Assembly: GCA_019096065.1 (NCBI GenBank)
Contig: JAGUCH010000001.1
Location: 7,564,001-7,628,000 of the forward strand
DNA: 64,000 bases
Direction: 5' to 3'
DNA from: Paracyclopina nana
Lineage: Eukaryota > Arthropoda > Copepoda > Cyclopoida > Cyclopettidae
The position numbers were made by a program, and so were the translations under genes. Below the pieces are notes generated by a model, which saw only the letters and a list, made by a program, of their open reading frames with translations, did no database searches and had not been told where the DNA came from. This document shows, one piece after another, positions 1 to 11,138 of this stretch (the first letter of the stretch is position 1; each line of letters begins with the position of its first letter).

Positions 1-3000
1 GGCTGCTTGCTTGCATGTACCAAGAAGAATGACGTAAAGATCATCTCCTTTGTAAGCATATGCAAGTCCCTATGCCGGAAATAATTGCGTCCCTAAAGCT
101 CACTCAAAATGCTGGTCGATCCTGTCTGTAATGCCATATTGCTATGAGCAAATTTGAGGGGAAGGTGACCTACTATTGGGTACAAAAAATATTCTTTGCG
201 TTGCCTCATTCTGATTGATGAGCTAAAAAGTGATTGCATTTATGAAGTGCGGTTTTCCTTGATGAAATAATTTAAGTTTCATCAGGACAACTAGCTGTGA
301 AATGTTAGCCAGCAGTTAGTGGTTTCATGTCACCACGCCTACATTTCATGTAACCGTAAAGCTCGCATCATGCGGGTAGAATCCACACTGACAGTTGGAG
401 AAATCATACTGTATTTTGGGAAAACAAGGCTTTTAGCTGAACCGAAAAGTTTCATTGACGTATATGGAAAGTTCCATTTATCCAAACTTTAACCAAGTGT
501 GAATCCCTAAAATCAGTGACGGACAACATGTAGTAGAATTGACACTTATAAGTTGTATATTTAACGTTAGCCCGGTTCCAGTTATATAGGCGTATACGAC
601 TTTAACAAATATAGCTTCATAGCTTTCTAACTTTCTTTTTAAGACAACTGGCTTTCTAAGTACCACGATATAGTATTTTAATTTTTCGAGTGTTTTTCCA
701 TTTTAAAATCCGAGGTCAGTTTTTTAACAGCCCTATTTTATATTCCCCAGCTCAGTTTTTAACTATATGCTGGCATCCTGTGACTTTTCCATTTTTATAA
801 ATGCAAGATAACTTCAACTACGAATTGTAATTTAACGCGCCTAAATAACTACTTTACAATTATAGTTGCTACAAAAAGTTTCCATTTAAAAGGCCGTTCT
901 CATATTGCCGGAAAAAGCTAAGCTAAGGTAAAAATAGCTAAGCAAACGCTCAATATTTCAAGCAAAGTAGCTGCTTTTTGTGAATGTTGAGCGAAATAAC
1001 CGGTTTTCGTTGCATACTTTTTAACTTGGCTTAGCTAATTTTACCTTAGCTTAGCTTTTTCCGGCAATATGAGAACGGCCTAAAGACGTATGAGATACTT
1101 TAACTTAACTTAAGTTGTAAAGATTCAAAGCATGTGTTAAAAGTTTTACTTTATTTTGTGGGGCAGCGGTTTAACGAAACAAAAATTGCCTTCTCCCAAT
1201 GACAACAACCTAAAGCTCACCTTAAAAAGGGAAAAAAGGGATCCATGTGGCTACATTGTCGGCAAAACCAAATTTTAGGGCTCAATTTATGATTATGGGG
1301 ACGCGCGGCATGTGGTGACAAACGCTGTCTTTCATTTTCTTTTTATCACCTTGCTCTGCTTTCATCGATCAAAAATGTAATCTGAGCATCCATCTATGTT
1401 GATGCCATCGTCAAGCCAGATATAGATTTGGTAGCTTGAGCTTTTGGGAAAAGAAAAGGACATTTCTGCAGGTTCTCCTGGAAAGGACTTAGGGCTAAAA
1501 TTCTCCCATGAGCTGCTTTTACCGCATTACAAAAAAGCATATGTCATGATGCAATATGGTCAACCGTAAGAAACAGAAGGTCTCGTTCCTTTGGGCATTA
1601 CATTGAACATTATATAGAAAGTAAAGGCGCCTTTTTAAACGCTATAAAAGTATTTTCGGTGCAAAATCATGGCAGGAACAAATTGTTTATGCCTTTTTAA
1701 GTTAGGCCAATCAAGCGTGAGAGTAGAGGGAAAAGTTGGCCAACAACTCCAAAATATCTACTAGTAGTATACTAGTTGTTAAGAAGGTCTTTGTAAGGCT
1801 CCTGAGTACACAACATTAATTTGATAATGGACTGCTTCTTTTTTCTGCCTCGTTCTAATCTTTTTGAGAGGACTGCAACGCTAATGCTGCAAAAGGTGCT
1901 GCTGAGGACGAAATTGGTATTGTCGCCAGCACGTGGCGGCCTCCGGAAAAGAGCTATATTCATTAGCAGACAGCATAGGACGATCAAAGTCCATTTAAAA
2001 CTTTACTTTGAGCAACTCGTCGACCGAATAATTGCTCCTCATTATCCAGAAAATACAAAGCAGCTGAGCAAAAAACATTAACCTTCTCTATCTTGAAACC
2101 CAGGAACGACTGGCTTCCGCACAAAAATGTCCAGCGGGCTTTTGCTCAGAAGCCAAATGCGGGCATTTTATCCTGTTGCCACATAGCTCTTTTTGTTTCT
2201 GTCGAGGAAAATTCGATTTAACGGCAATGAAAGGGGCTTTTGTAATGTGTGCTAAAAAGGGCGCGTGGCTGTCGATTTCGGAAGCTAGCTAAAAGGATAT
2301 GTTAAGACGATTACTGTTTGCCTACCCGCCAAATGGGGTAAGCTAATCCGTTGAAGCGAGTTAAGGTTGCCACGCACTAGCTGCTTCTGCTATCTTGTTA
2401 GAAGTTCGGCCTCGTTTGCCCCATGTCGTTAATGCAATGGACAGTTGTGCACGTGAATTCATTTGCTGCTCAACGTACTTTATCATTACTGTTCGATCAT
2501 TATTTGCAGTTGTCATCTCCAGTCGTGCCAATGATAAGCAACCATTGGCAATGTAAGCTCAGTATGCGACAGCTATTTTCGGAGCCTACAACCTCAAAAA
2601 CACAAAGTTACCTTATCTCTTGCTCCCGATATAAAGCTAATAGGTACACCTTTTTTGTGCGGAGAAGAGCCGATTGGCTGAGCTGCTCTCTGGGTGCTGC
2701 CAATTTAGGTCAAAAGATCCGGTACGGCTTATGGGATCAACGTTCGGCATTTTATACGTATTACAGTGGATCCCCGTGATGGCTGCTTTGAAAAGGTCCA
2801 AAATTGGTTGCAAGTCATTGAATGACCGAGAAAAAACACTCAGAGTACGTCAGTAGCAGCAGGTAATTTGATTTGAACGCTATTTCCTTGACATGTTGAC
2901 ATTGCTTAGTTGTACCCGTGAAGTGGGCCCAAACATTGCTAACAATTCTACCATTTCGCTTCAGGCTACTACTGCCTACTACTCTAGTACATCTACATGG

Positions 3001-3434
3001 TATTCCACCACAGCAACAATCAATAAACCTCTCAAAAACCAGTGATGATCTGATTACAGATGCAGCCAGAGAAAACTTTTTTTCCCTCTCTCTCAGCAGC
3101 TTATCCATCATCACATTTTTGCGGGGAAAAAATTACATTCGAGATATATTGGCAAAAGTAGTGACCTTTGGCTTTGACGGTTGGTTGGCCGATTTTTTGC
3201 AGCATGACAGAGTGACAAGAAAGTCGAAGCTCATCGTTCTTCCATCCACATGCAATGACATCACTTTTTACCGCAACTTTTTATGCAGTTTTACATTGAA
3301 AGTGAGCTGCCTTTATTTGACCAGAAACGGAAGCAATTCGTCAATCGGACTGCGCGCACGCTTGGCCTTGAGCTACGCTAACATCGCATTAATTTGCCCA
3401 CCCAATAATGAAGGAATCAAAAGATTGCACTTAC
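1..3434. other. Intergenic or intronic DNA without a recognisable gene
   Basis: Apart from the foldback element at 891-1081, I see no coding region I can support. Open frames here are short, or lack recognisable domains and splice context. The stretch may belong to the first intron of the gene whose signal-peptide exon is at 3435-3486 on the minus strand. Confidence 0.6.
891..1081. mobile_element. Foldback (MITE-like) element with 54-bp inverted arms
   Basis: The left arm (891-944) and the right arm (1028-1081, reverse complement) match over 54 bases with a single mismatch. They start with AGGCCGTTCTCATATTGCCG. The interior is about 83 bp and has no ORF. The flanks show a possible TAAA direct repeat (887-890 and 1081-1084), but this overlaps the arm edge, so the duplication is ambiguous. 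The near-perfect arms suggest a young non-autonomous DNA transposon or another hairpin-forming repeat. The family cannot be assigned from the window. Confidence 0.8.
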
Positions 3435-3486
3435 CAGTCATGATGAAAAATTGCAGCAGCACTCCAATTCGCAGCGTAACATCCAT
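3435..3486 (-). CDS. Isolated first coding exon encoding a signal peptide (rest of gene not found)
   Basis: On the minus strand an ATG opens MDVTLRIGVLLQFFIMT and then meets a strong 5' splice site (G|GTAAGT) in phase 1. The short polar start followed by a hydrophobic stretch looks like the start of a signal peptide. The dpr-like gene at 21382 has the same layout: a 17 to 19 codon signal exon, phase 1, GTAAGT. No compatible next exon was recognised between 1 and 3434, so the remaining exons probably lie left of the window. It could be the first exon of another secreted or Ig-superfamily protein. A chance match cannot be excluded, because a single short exon carries little information. Confidence 0.4.
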
Positions 3487-4438
3487 CCTAAATCTCGAGT
3501 GGATTTGTTTCTGCTACATTATTCTCTTGTGGTCTTCCTAGGACCATCCACTGGCGAAGGTTCTTTTAACAACACTTGCGATTAATCTTCCCGCAGATAT
3601 TGCTTTCACTTCTTAAAAGTCCTCATACTATTTTGACAATGTACCATTGTTGGGCTCTCACGTTCGCGGCGCACACTTATTGATGGCGGGGCATTGATCA
3701 ATGTCGTCGGATCCGCTACGAATATCCTAGAAAAGAGATGACAAGATAGTCAAGCGGAGTAAGTTAATTTTTTCCTTTCGGGGATGAGTACATCTATCAC
3801 GTCAGCAGATCCCCCGCAACCCCCCATGTAACGACGGCACAATTCTTCTTCGTGCAGCAGCATCACCGTATTTCCATGTAAATCCTTCGGTTAATGACGC
3901 GTCACATCAGATATGGGGATGGTCGGCATGCAGCCAGCTATTTTTTTAATGAATCATCATTAATAAGATCAGTGAGGCAACAGAAAGGTTGGCGATCTTT
4001 TGGCAATGTCTACCGCTCGCTTGTTTGTTTACCAAAGTCACTTCGAAGAGGCGCGCAGTTGCGCGCGCCCGGGTCACGTGCGCGGTAAGCTGATGAATTC
4101 GATTTTGTCAACCGTTCGTTACTTCAGTGTAAACTTCAGTGAGCGTGAGCTAAACGTGTTTTTAGTTGTGTTGTGGACTCATGGCAAATACTTGACCTAA
4201 CTCAGCAATTTTGCTCCCATGGTCATGCGACATTTCAGGCGGCTTCGCCTGGAGAAATATGGACGTTAGCCGCAGGCAGGGTAATTTTGCATTGTCTTGC
4301 TAACTCTGTGAGAGGCCTTTGAAGTGGAAATCAACGCCTCGCAAGGTAAGAATTACTCTTTTTTGGCACTGTGCATTTTTTGCTTTTGAGAATTCGCGAG
4401 GTGGTACTTCCTTTTGAAAGTTGCATGGACAAGCACTA

Positions 4439-5089
4439 ACTATGACGGTATATCTGTTCAGCTTCGAATCCGCAAAAGTTCGACAGGTTAAAGTTCGAAT
4501 CCGCATAAGTTCGATAAGTTTAAAGTTCGAAAGGCAAAGTTCCAATCCGCAAAAATTCGATCATTGTTGCAACTTCTACTAATGCTGTGTCTATAAAGGA
4601 AATTTTTTCCTTCCGTAAAATTATGTTTTACTTAAGCCTCCTATTTTAGTACTGATCATTTTTACTCACTCTTGATAGCTTTAAGTAAATTACTTTTTCC
4701 ACCTCTTTTGGTCACATGAGTTTGAAGTGTTTTGATTAATCAGAAGTACAAAAAGTTAGGCACTTCATTTAAGGATGCCGTAATATTTTAAGGAAATGAG
4801 GCATAGGTGAACACCTCATAAAACTAATTATGAAAAATTATTTAATTATTATAAGTTTATTAAATAGTTTTAATTATTTAAAACTATTTAATCCACTGTT
4901 GGTAGGAGGCTCTGTATAGATGAACTTAATTTTTTTATTGTGTTGAAAATATTTTACAAATCAGTTCCAAGATTTTTTTGCTCTTCGAAGTTTTACCTAT
5001 CGAAGTTTTGCGGATCGAAATTTCACTTTTCGAACTTTTACCTTTCGATATTTTGCGGATTCGAACTTGAACAGTACAATCACTATGAC
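4439..5089. mobile_element. MITE-like element with inverted, internally repeated termini and 8-bp direct repeats
   Basis: The sequence ACTATGAC occurs at 4439-4446 and at 5082-5089 and brackets a 635-bp segment (4447-5081). The outermost 31 bases of both ends align without gaps in inverted orientation with 24 identities, including a solid TTCGAATCCGCAAAA block. Each end is built from repeats of a motif of the type AAGTTCGAATCCGCAAAAGT over about 100 bp (about 4455-4560 and 4985-5074). The interior is AT-rich (for example 4830-4895) and has no transposase. An 8-bp duplication is typical of hAT-type elements, but the terminal bases are not a recognised hAT terminus, so the superfamily stays open. 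Confidence 0.65.
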
Positions 5090-8000
5090 ACTCCTATTGA
5101 ATTTCTGTCTTCAAGCCTTCCAAGCCACCAAGAATTAGAATGCCAGCACGGTATTTGGAGAGAAGAATCTCATTCTATGAATAATAGAATTAAGGCAGAT
5201 TTAAAATGAGCCTCCACATCAAAGGGAAGGCATGAAATTGCTTTTATAGAGGAAAGAATAAGAATAATGCTTTATGGTTTGCGGCTTAGTTAGACCAAGA
5301 TTGTAATTTTACCAGTTATAGTTCTTAGCAATTTTGCTGAGAGGCTACTTTGCCATAACCAAAACCGTTCTTTCATGTTGGCAGCGTTCCAACTATTTTC
5401 GAAGACACATTACCTCTTTTTCTAATTCTACAAGTGGCAGTGATGCCGAAGTGGAGATCGAATTGGCTATTTCGATAGAAATGGCTCCTTCAATAAAACT
5501 GACCACTACTCTGGCAACTGTAACGATTGTCATCCTATGCTGCAGCAAAGTCTAAATAGTCACGATAAGTTCCACTATTTTAATCCTCTCCGGTCGAGTA
5601 GCAAGAACGCCTTGCAAATTGATCTTTCACTTTAGTGATATGAATACCCACAGTGGAAATAGCAAGTGTCTCTTTCATAGAGAACTTAATGTGAAAGTAG
5701 TCACAGACTGGGCCATCCAAAAAGATGGAGACTGCCATTAAGTTACATTTTCAGCTTAGGCCGTGGCCACCACATTTACTTTTCTTATTTTGCTGCCAAA
5801 AATAAGCCTTGGCATAAAGGATTCACTTCATTAACTGCCTTCATAGGAAAGAAAAGATTGCAATGTGTGAGAGAGCTCTCGTTATGGCCATCTTTATAGT
5901 GTATACTTCTGCCTATTTCCCTTGCCATTTCCAGCTTTCGACGAAAAGCTTACCGTGATTGATAGCACATAAAAGTGTCATTGAATTTGGTTGCACTGAT
6001 TGTAGCGCAGCGTTTGTGCAATTAAGTAAATTGGAGCAGCACGTTTTGCTCCTCATTTTCCTAAGTAATCAGCATACAAAGATTGCTAACGAGTTCATTG
6101 GGAAAATTCAAAGCCATCCGCTCGCTGAGCTGAATACGCAATGCTCATGCTAATGGTGTCGATAAACACGCTGTTTTATGCCAAAGGAAGCCTACGCATC
6201 GAGTCAAGCTCGAGCCTTTTGTCAGGTTAATTTGGAACTGCTGAGCATGTGCTATAAATCAACTGTAGAGTGGATTTGTTTTTTGCTTGGGTGTCTTTTC
6301 ATGGGCCATTTACTCATTCTACACGACAACGTACGCGAATTCCTAGATAATAGTATTCGCTCTACCAGCACAAACTCAACTCGTATCTTTGGTCATAGTT
6401 GACACCAAGGCCACGTTGGTTTTCCACTTCACCTAGTTTTGGCATCTCTATTGGATAGCTATGACTCAGTTGTGCCACCTCTAGCTCAGCTGTTTTTTAT
6501 AAGCCTTTTTCGCCCATTGTTCTTAGCCGTAAAAAAAGCCTGCTGTAAGCTTTAGAAAAGGCTACAGCATTATTGCGTTTTTATGCCAGTCATCATGATC
6601 ATCCCCTAGGGAATCCTCGTCAATACGATATCAAGGCCTTATTGCAGCCACAAAAAGTCTTCTTATAAGTAGTGGTATTGAGGCCGCCACCGAGAGCCCA
6701 AGAAGTATAATTAGAAATAGTTCTTACGCTTGATTCATTAACTATGAGCTGGTCACCAACAGAATGCACTGTATTTATTATGGAACATCAGCCACAACCA
6801 ACAATAGCACCTCACTGTTAGACCGCGCTGTAGCTGTAACTGCTTTGACGGACTCGAGAGTAAGAAAGCTCTATGCACATTCTCTCTGCTCTCTCAGCAA
6901 AAAGACGCCCGCTTGAGCGCAAGAATTGCTAATAATTCTGCATTTTCGGGCTTCTTCTTCTGACACAATAAATGATATGCTTGCTCTTCCTCTAATTACA
7001 TGATTTCGGGGTTGTTTTTTTTGCGTATTTGCTCAACATCCATAAACTTCCTTCGCTCGGTCGGCGCTATCTTTTTTTATCGCTTTGATTAGCCGTGGTG
7101 CAGGCTCATAATATTCGTTTGCCAGGATGTCTTTTGGTACATCATCCATTCTATTTATGCACTGGCGTTGGCCGCAGAGTAACTTCATTTTTATCCGCCA
7201 TCACTATGAGCAAGTGGCGGGAGCAAACGATTTTCTCCCTCGTTCAAATACCCCTTTTATACAATTACACTTGACCATTCATCTTGTTGAGTTGCTTTTC
7301 TGCTATATTCGGTGAAAAATGACTCCATTCCTGGCCGAAAAATTCATCTTTCCCCTATGAGAGAATTGTATTTGACCATTATCATTACCGTCATTGTAGT
7401 CCACAATTGCAGAATCTTGGGAAGGCAAAAGGGAGAAAACAAATAAAACTTTTCGGTCAGACATGGCCTCTTTACTTGAGGAAGATGGAGACATGCCTGC
7501 GCAAGCAGAAAAAGGATTGAGAATTAAAGGAACAATGCAATGGTGACCAATTCATTAAAGTGTGCTCACAAATCTTCAACGTCTAAATGGGGCTATTCAT
7601 CTGTCCCCAGGCTTCCTTTATCCCCTCCTACAACATAATTGGCCATATCTTATTTGCTTTCTAATTATTGCAAAGAGAGCCCATGCGGTTTGGAAAAGAA
7701 GAAGAAGAATAGTAGGGATAACAATGCAGGAAAATCTTTGTTCCGGTTGTACGTAGTAGTAGCCGAAAGCCATTCATGCAAAAATACTAGTAGTCATGGA
7801 ACATTGTCCATTTATAAAGAACTTTTTGTAAGGTTTTCGAAAGCTTGGTATATGCTAGTGATACTTACATACTTTTAGAATCAAAATACCAGTATGAAAG
7901 TACTCCGTCTGTTCTCATTTTCATGAGTCGATGATTTTGAAAGTAATAAAGCATCTGTGGTTTAGTTAGCTGGGCGGCCTTTTTTTCGTGCACATGTATT

Positions 8001-10740
8001 CCAGCTTTTTCCTCCATCGATTTCCCTTGAGTCTTGCGATGCCATCTAGGCCTACCATCGCATCGGATAAACAGTCCAGTGCAGAGGGCGCAAAGCGCAC
8101 AATTGAATATAAAATAGCAAGAGTTCACGCGCTAATGCTGTCTCTTGCGAACAAGTCAGTCGTAAAAATTGCCATTTCTGGTACAAATACAATTTGAATG
8201 CAGTCTGCCCAAAAATCTTTTTACTGCAGCTGCTTGTGCGCGTCCGTGACGAGAAAAATTATAAAAGAGAGGCCCACGACCACACTACCACAGACCTTAT
8301 CTTGATTGGCTCAGTTGGTCGACCTTGGCCCCATCAGATCCTCCGCCGCTGAAAATCACTACCACATGGTGAAGAAATATCTATTCATTGTGATGCGCCT
8401 ATTTTTGGGATCAGACTTCATTATGATCTTTTCAAAAAAGCAGCATAAAGAGGAGCTGATTCGCTACGCAAGCACTTCCTGGCTACATCGACCTGAACTC
8501 AATCACTGATGTCACGCAGATGACATTCCAGTTTCTCTGCCTTGCAAACGCGAGATGTCAGAATTTCATCCTACACCATGATATAGTGCACGTTGAATTA
8601 TAAATCAGCATTGCCCTTAAAGTTACACAATTCCGTATTTTTTGCTATGTACAATACTTTATGCCACTTTCACATACTGCTTTGCATAACAAACCGAAAC
8701 TCTTGCTGTTCACGGCTTGGTGCCATGTGTAGCAATTTTTCACTTAGCCCGGCTTTCACTTACGACCTGATTACACACGTCGTCTTTTGAACATAAACTG
8801 GGTTTGCTCCTTCCATCCCTGATGTGGCTTGGTCCCCATGTAAATGGCTATTTTATGCAAATGCTGCTTGTGGACAAACTAAAAAAATCTTTCTTGCGAG
8901 AAACAGCTTTATTTTCTGCCGCCAACTAGGGACCAAAAATGAGCAAAACCTCGATTGAGAGGGATTTTTTTGTAGTCTGCTACGGTGATGGCTTTCATCA
9001 TTTTTCAGCTTCTTGGTCAACATCGACGTGACAAGACTAGATAAGGACTTCTTCCAGTTATTGACTTGAGCGTCCGGTTCGTGTTAGACTAGGGTAGACC
9101 AAAAGTAAGGAGCACATTTGCCATGTTATTAATCTTTCTAGTCAATTATTTCGTTACCGTTCGTGCCCACGTACTTCTTACTTCACCATCACCAAGAATG
9201 TGTACTTAATGTACTCTGGCGTAATATCTTTCAGAAAAGAAATGATCAAATGGGTAACTAGAATTGATTACCTTTGCGTACAAGCACAGTACTTGCCATG
9301 TTGTTTTAATTTCTAATCGTAAAGGCTGGAAGCTTTCACTCTGGGCTTTTTTCGAGATTCCTTAATATCCCTGGCCCCAAAAATTGGCTACCCTAACCAC
9401 CACGTTAAAGTGGCAAAAAAACCATGTTCCTGCCAGTATATTTTCTTTGAGAGTTGTGCCGCAATGTCGTCGTCTGCCATGATCAACATTTGATGTGGAA
9501 GGCACGTCCTTGCTCGACTCAAGGGAACAGTGTACAATTTCCTGCAGAGAAGGGACTAGGCCCATTTTAGGTATTGAGCATGTGTCAATTAACATCTGTT
9601 TTTGGCTGATACCTCCGTACAAGATGAGGAGGGACGAAGCGAAATGAAGACAAACCACTAGCATGCGAATTCGAGCAATAAAGTAATTTCATCGATGTAG
9701 CATGTGTGTGTGTCAAAGCTTTTATTTTCACAGAAATGTGACTGATTCGATTTTCAGCAGTAGCATGGCACTATATGGCAAAGCAATCCCTTTGATTCTG
9801 AGACATAATCAAAAATTCAGCTGGATATCTCATGTGCATCTCTCTTCCTCCCTTTCGTTGCATAATTTCCTGTCCAATAGAGTATCGTCATCTTGCGAGC
9901 CAAATGCAAAGTAACAACTGTTAGGGAACAAATCAATTCGCCACGAATTTGTCAATATTTTTGGGAAAAGCAACGACGCCGGAATGTAGCACAATTTGTC
10001 TGACGCTAATTAGTCGTACATCCAATCTAGACTCCGCTGAAAAGTCTATCAACCACTTAGCTTGGCCACAATGCTTGTTAGGGGTCAAGTGGTATACCTA
10101 TTTCGAGAACAGCTAACAATTTATCTCATTTTGAGAGGTCGAAAAAGGAAAATGGCAACGGAATAAGATGAATGGGTGAGAATTTCCCAGCTGCTGGAAA
10201 TAGCCTATCAGTGTGTCTCATCAAAATTGGTCCTGTTTTTCCCTCCCTCCCCAAACTCAAGCTTTCCCAATAATTCTCATAGGCTTTTAGTGGTGATCTA
10301 AATTGAATTTAGTGAGTATATCTTTTTAAAAGCAAAGAATAAGACATAGACCAGAGCCTAGTCTAGCGCCTCGCATCTGACTCTAATGAAATGAAAGTCG
10401 CCAATTTATCAATTTTCACCAATGCAAATGGTTCAAATACATTCTTACTTCAAGGGGCTTTTCAGAGTGTTTCTTTACGGCCTGTGAGTAATGCATGCAA
10501 ATGGGAGAATTGTCTTTCAGCATGCCCTACAATAAGAGAGTCCCATGGGAACTACTTCTGTCGCAATATTTATGTGCGAAAGGTTTTGTGATCTCTGCGG
10601 GAAATATTCCGTCTGACGAATCACCGATCGCAAGCTCTCACACATAGCAATTATCAACCGGATGGGCCATAATAAAAGGAGCATTTTCAGAAAGACGAAT
10701 GACTCTTGTAGATTTTGAAATGTAGAGATGGTGGACCAAC

Positions 10741-10746
10741 TTTATT
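10741..10746 (-). terminator. Candidate poly(A) signal of the dpr-like gene
   Basis: AATAAA on the minus strand, about 395 bases after the dpr-like stop codon; a second copy lies near 10767. It fits the end of a normal 3' UTR, but no cleavage site can be confirmed from sequence. Confidence 0.4.
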
Positions 10747-11138
10747 CGGAAACCATATATATAAGCTTTATTTCTATGTTCAATTCCATTTTGACAATCA
10801 TCATGTTGGCAGTTTAAATATCTAGTAGCAATATCTATAAAATAATGTGAACATCGCTCCACCTATTTTTTGCTAACCTCCAAACGCTCTCTTTACTACT
10901 TTTTTAGAACAGCAGCCAGGCAGTTGTTTCATCATCATTTCAAATGAAAAATGATCCCAGTATCTGCTGAAAGAAGGTAAATTTGCAATAAGTTCCATAG
11001 AAAAGTAACAGGGCTCGTTTTGCCTCCAATTGCCTGGGAGTCTCGTTGGTGCGCACTGGCAATTGTTCCAATAGTGATGCGATCTGCTAATGGAAGAGTT
11101 TTTCTGACAATAAACAATCATTACTTTTTTCTTTTCCA

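Larger units (their letters stand above)
3487..11138. other. Long intergenic stretch
   Basis: No supported gene apart from the repeat element at 4447-5081. A short CpG-rich patch around 4030-4085 contains an open ATG frame ending at a GTAAGC donor (see findings). Everything else is AT-rich with scattered short frames. Confidence 0.55.

Noticed and set aside
2918-3541. 207-codon plus-strand open frame
   Set aside because: No domain, no signal peptide, Ser/Leu-rich by composition, and no splice or promoter context; it overlaps the better-supported minus-strand signal exon.
4455-4560. GTTCGAATCC motifs resembling a tRNA T-arm or Pol III B box
   Set aside because: They recur several times as part of the element's terminal repeat array, with no A box and no cloverleaf around them.
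5959-6153. C-x2-C...H pattern like a C2H2 zinc finger
   Set aside because: The second histidine is too far away and the linker and aromatic positions do not fit; single chance match.
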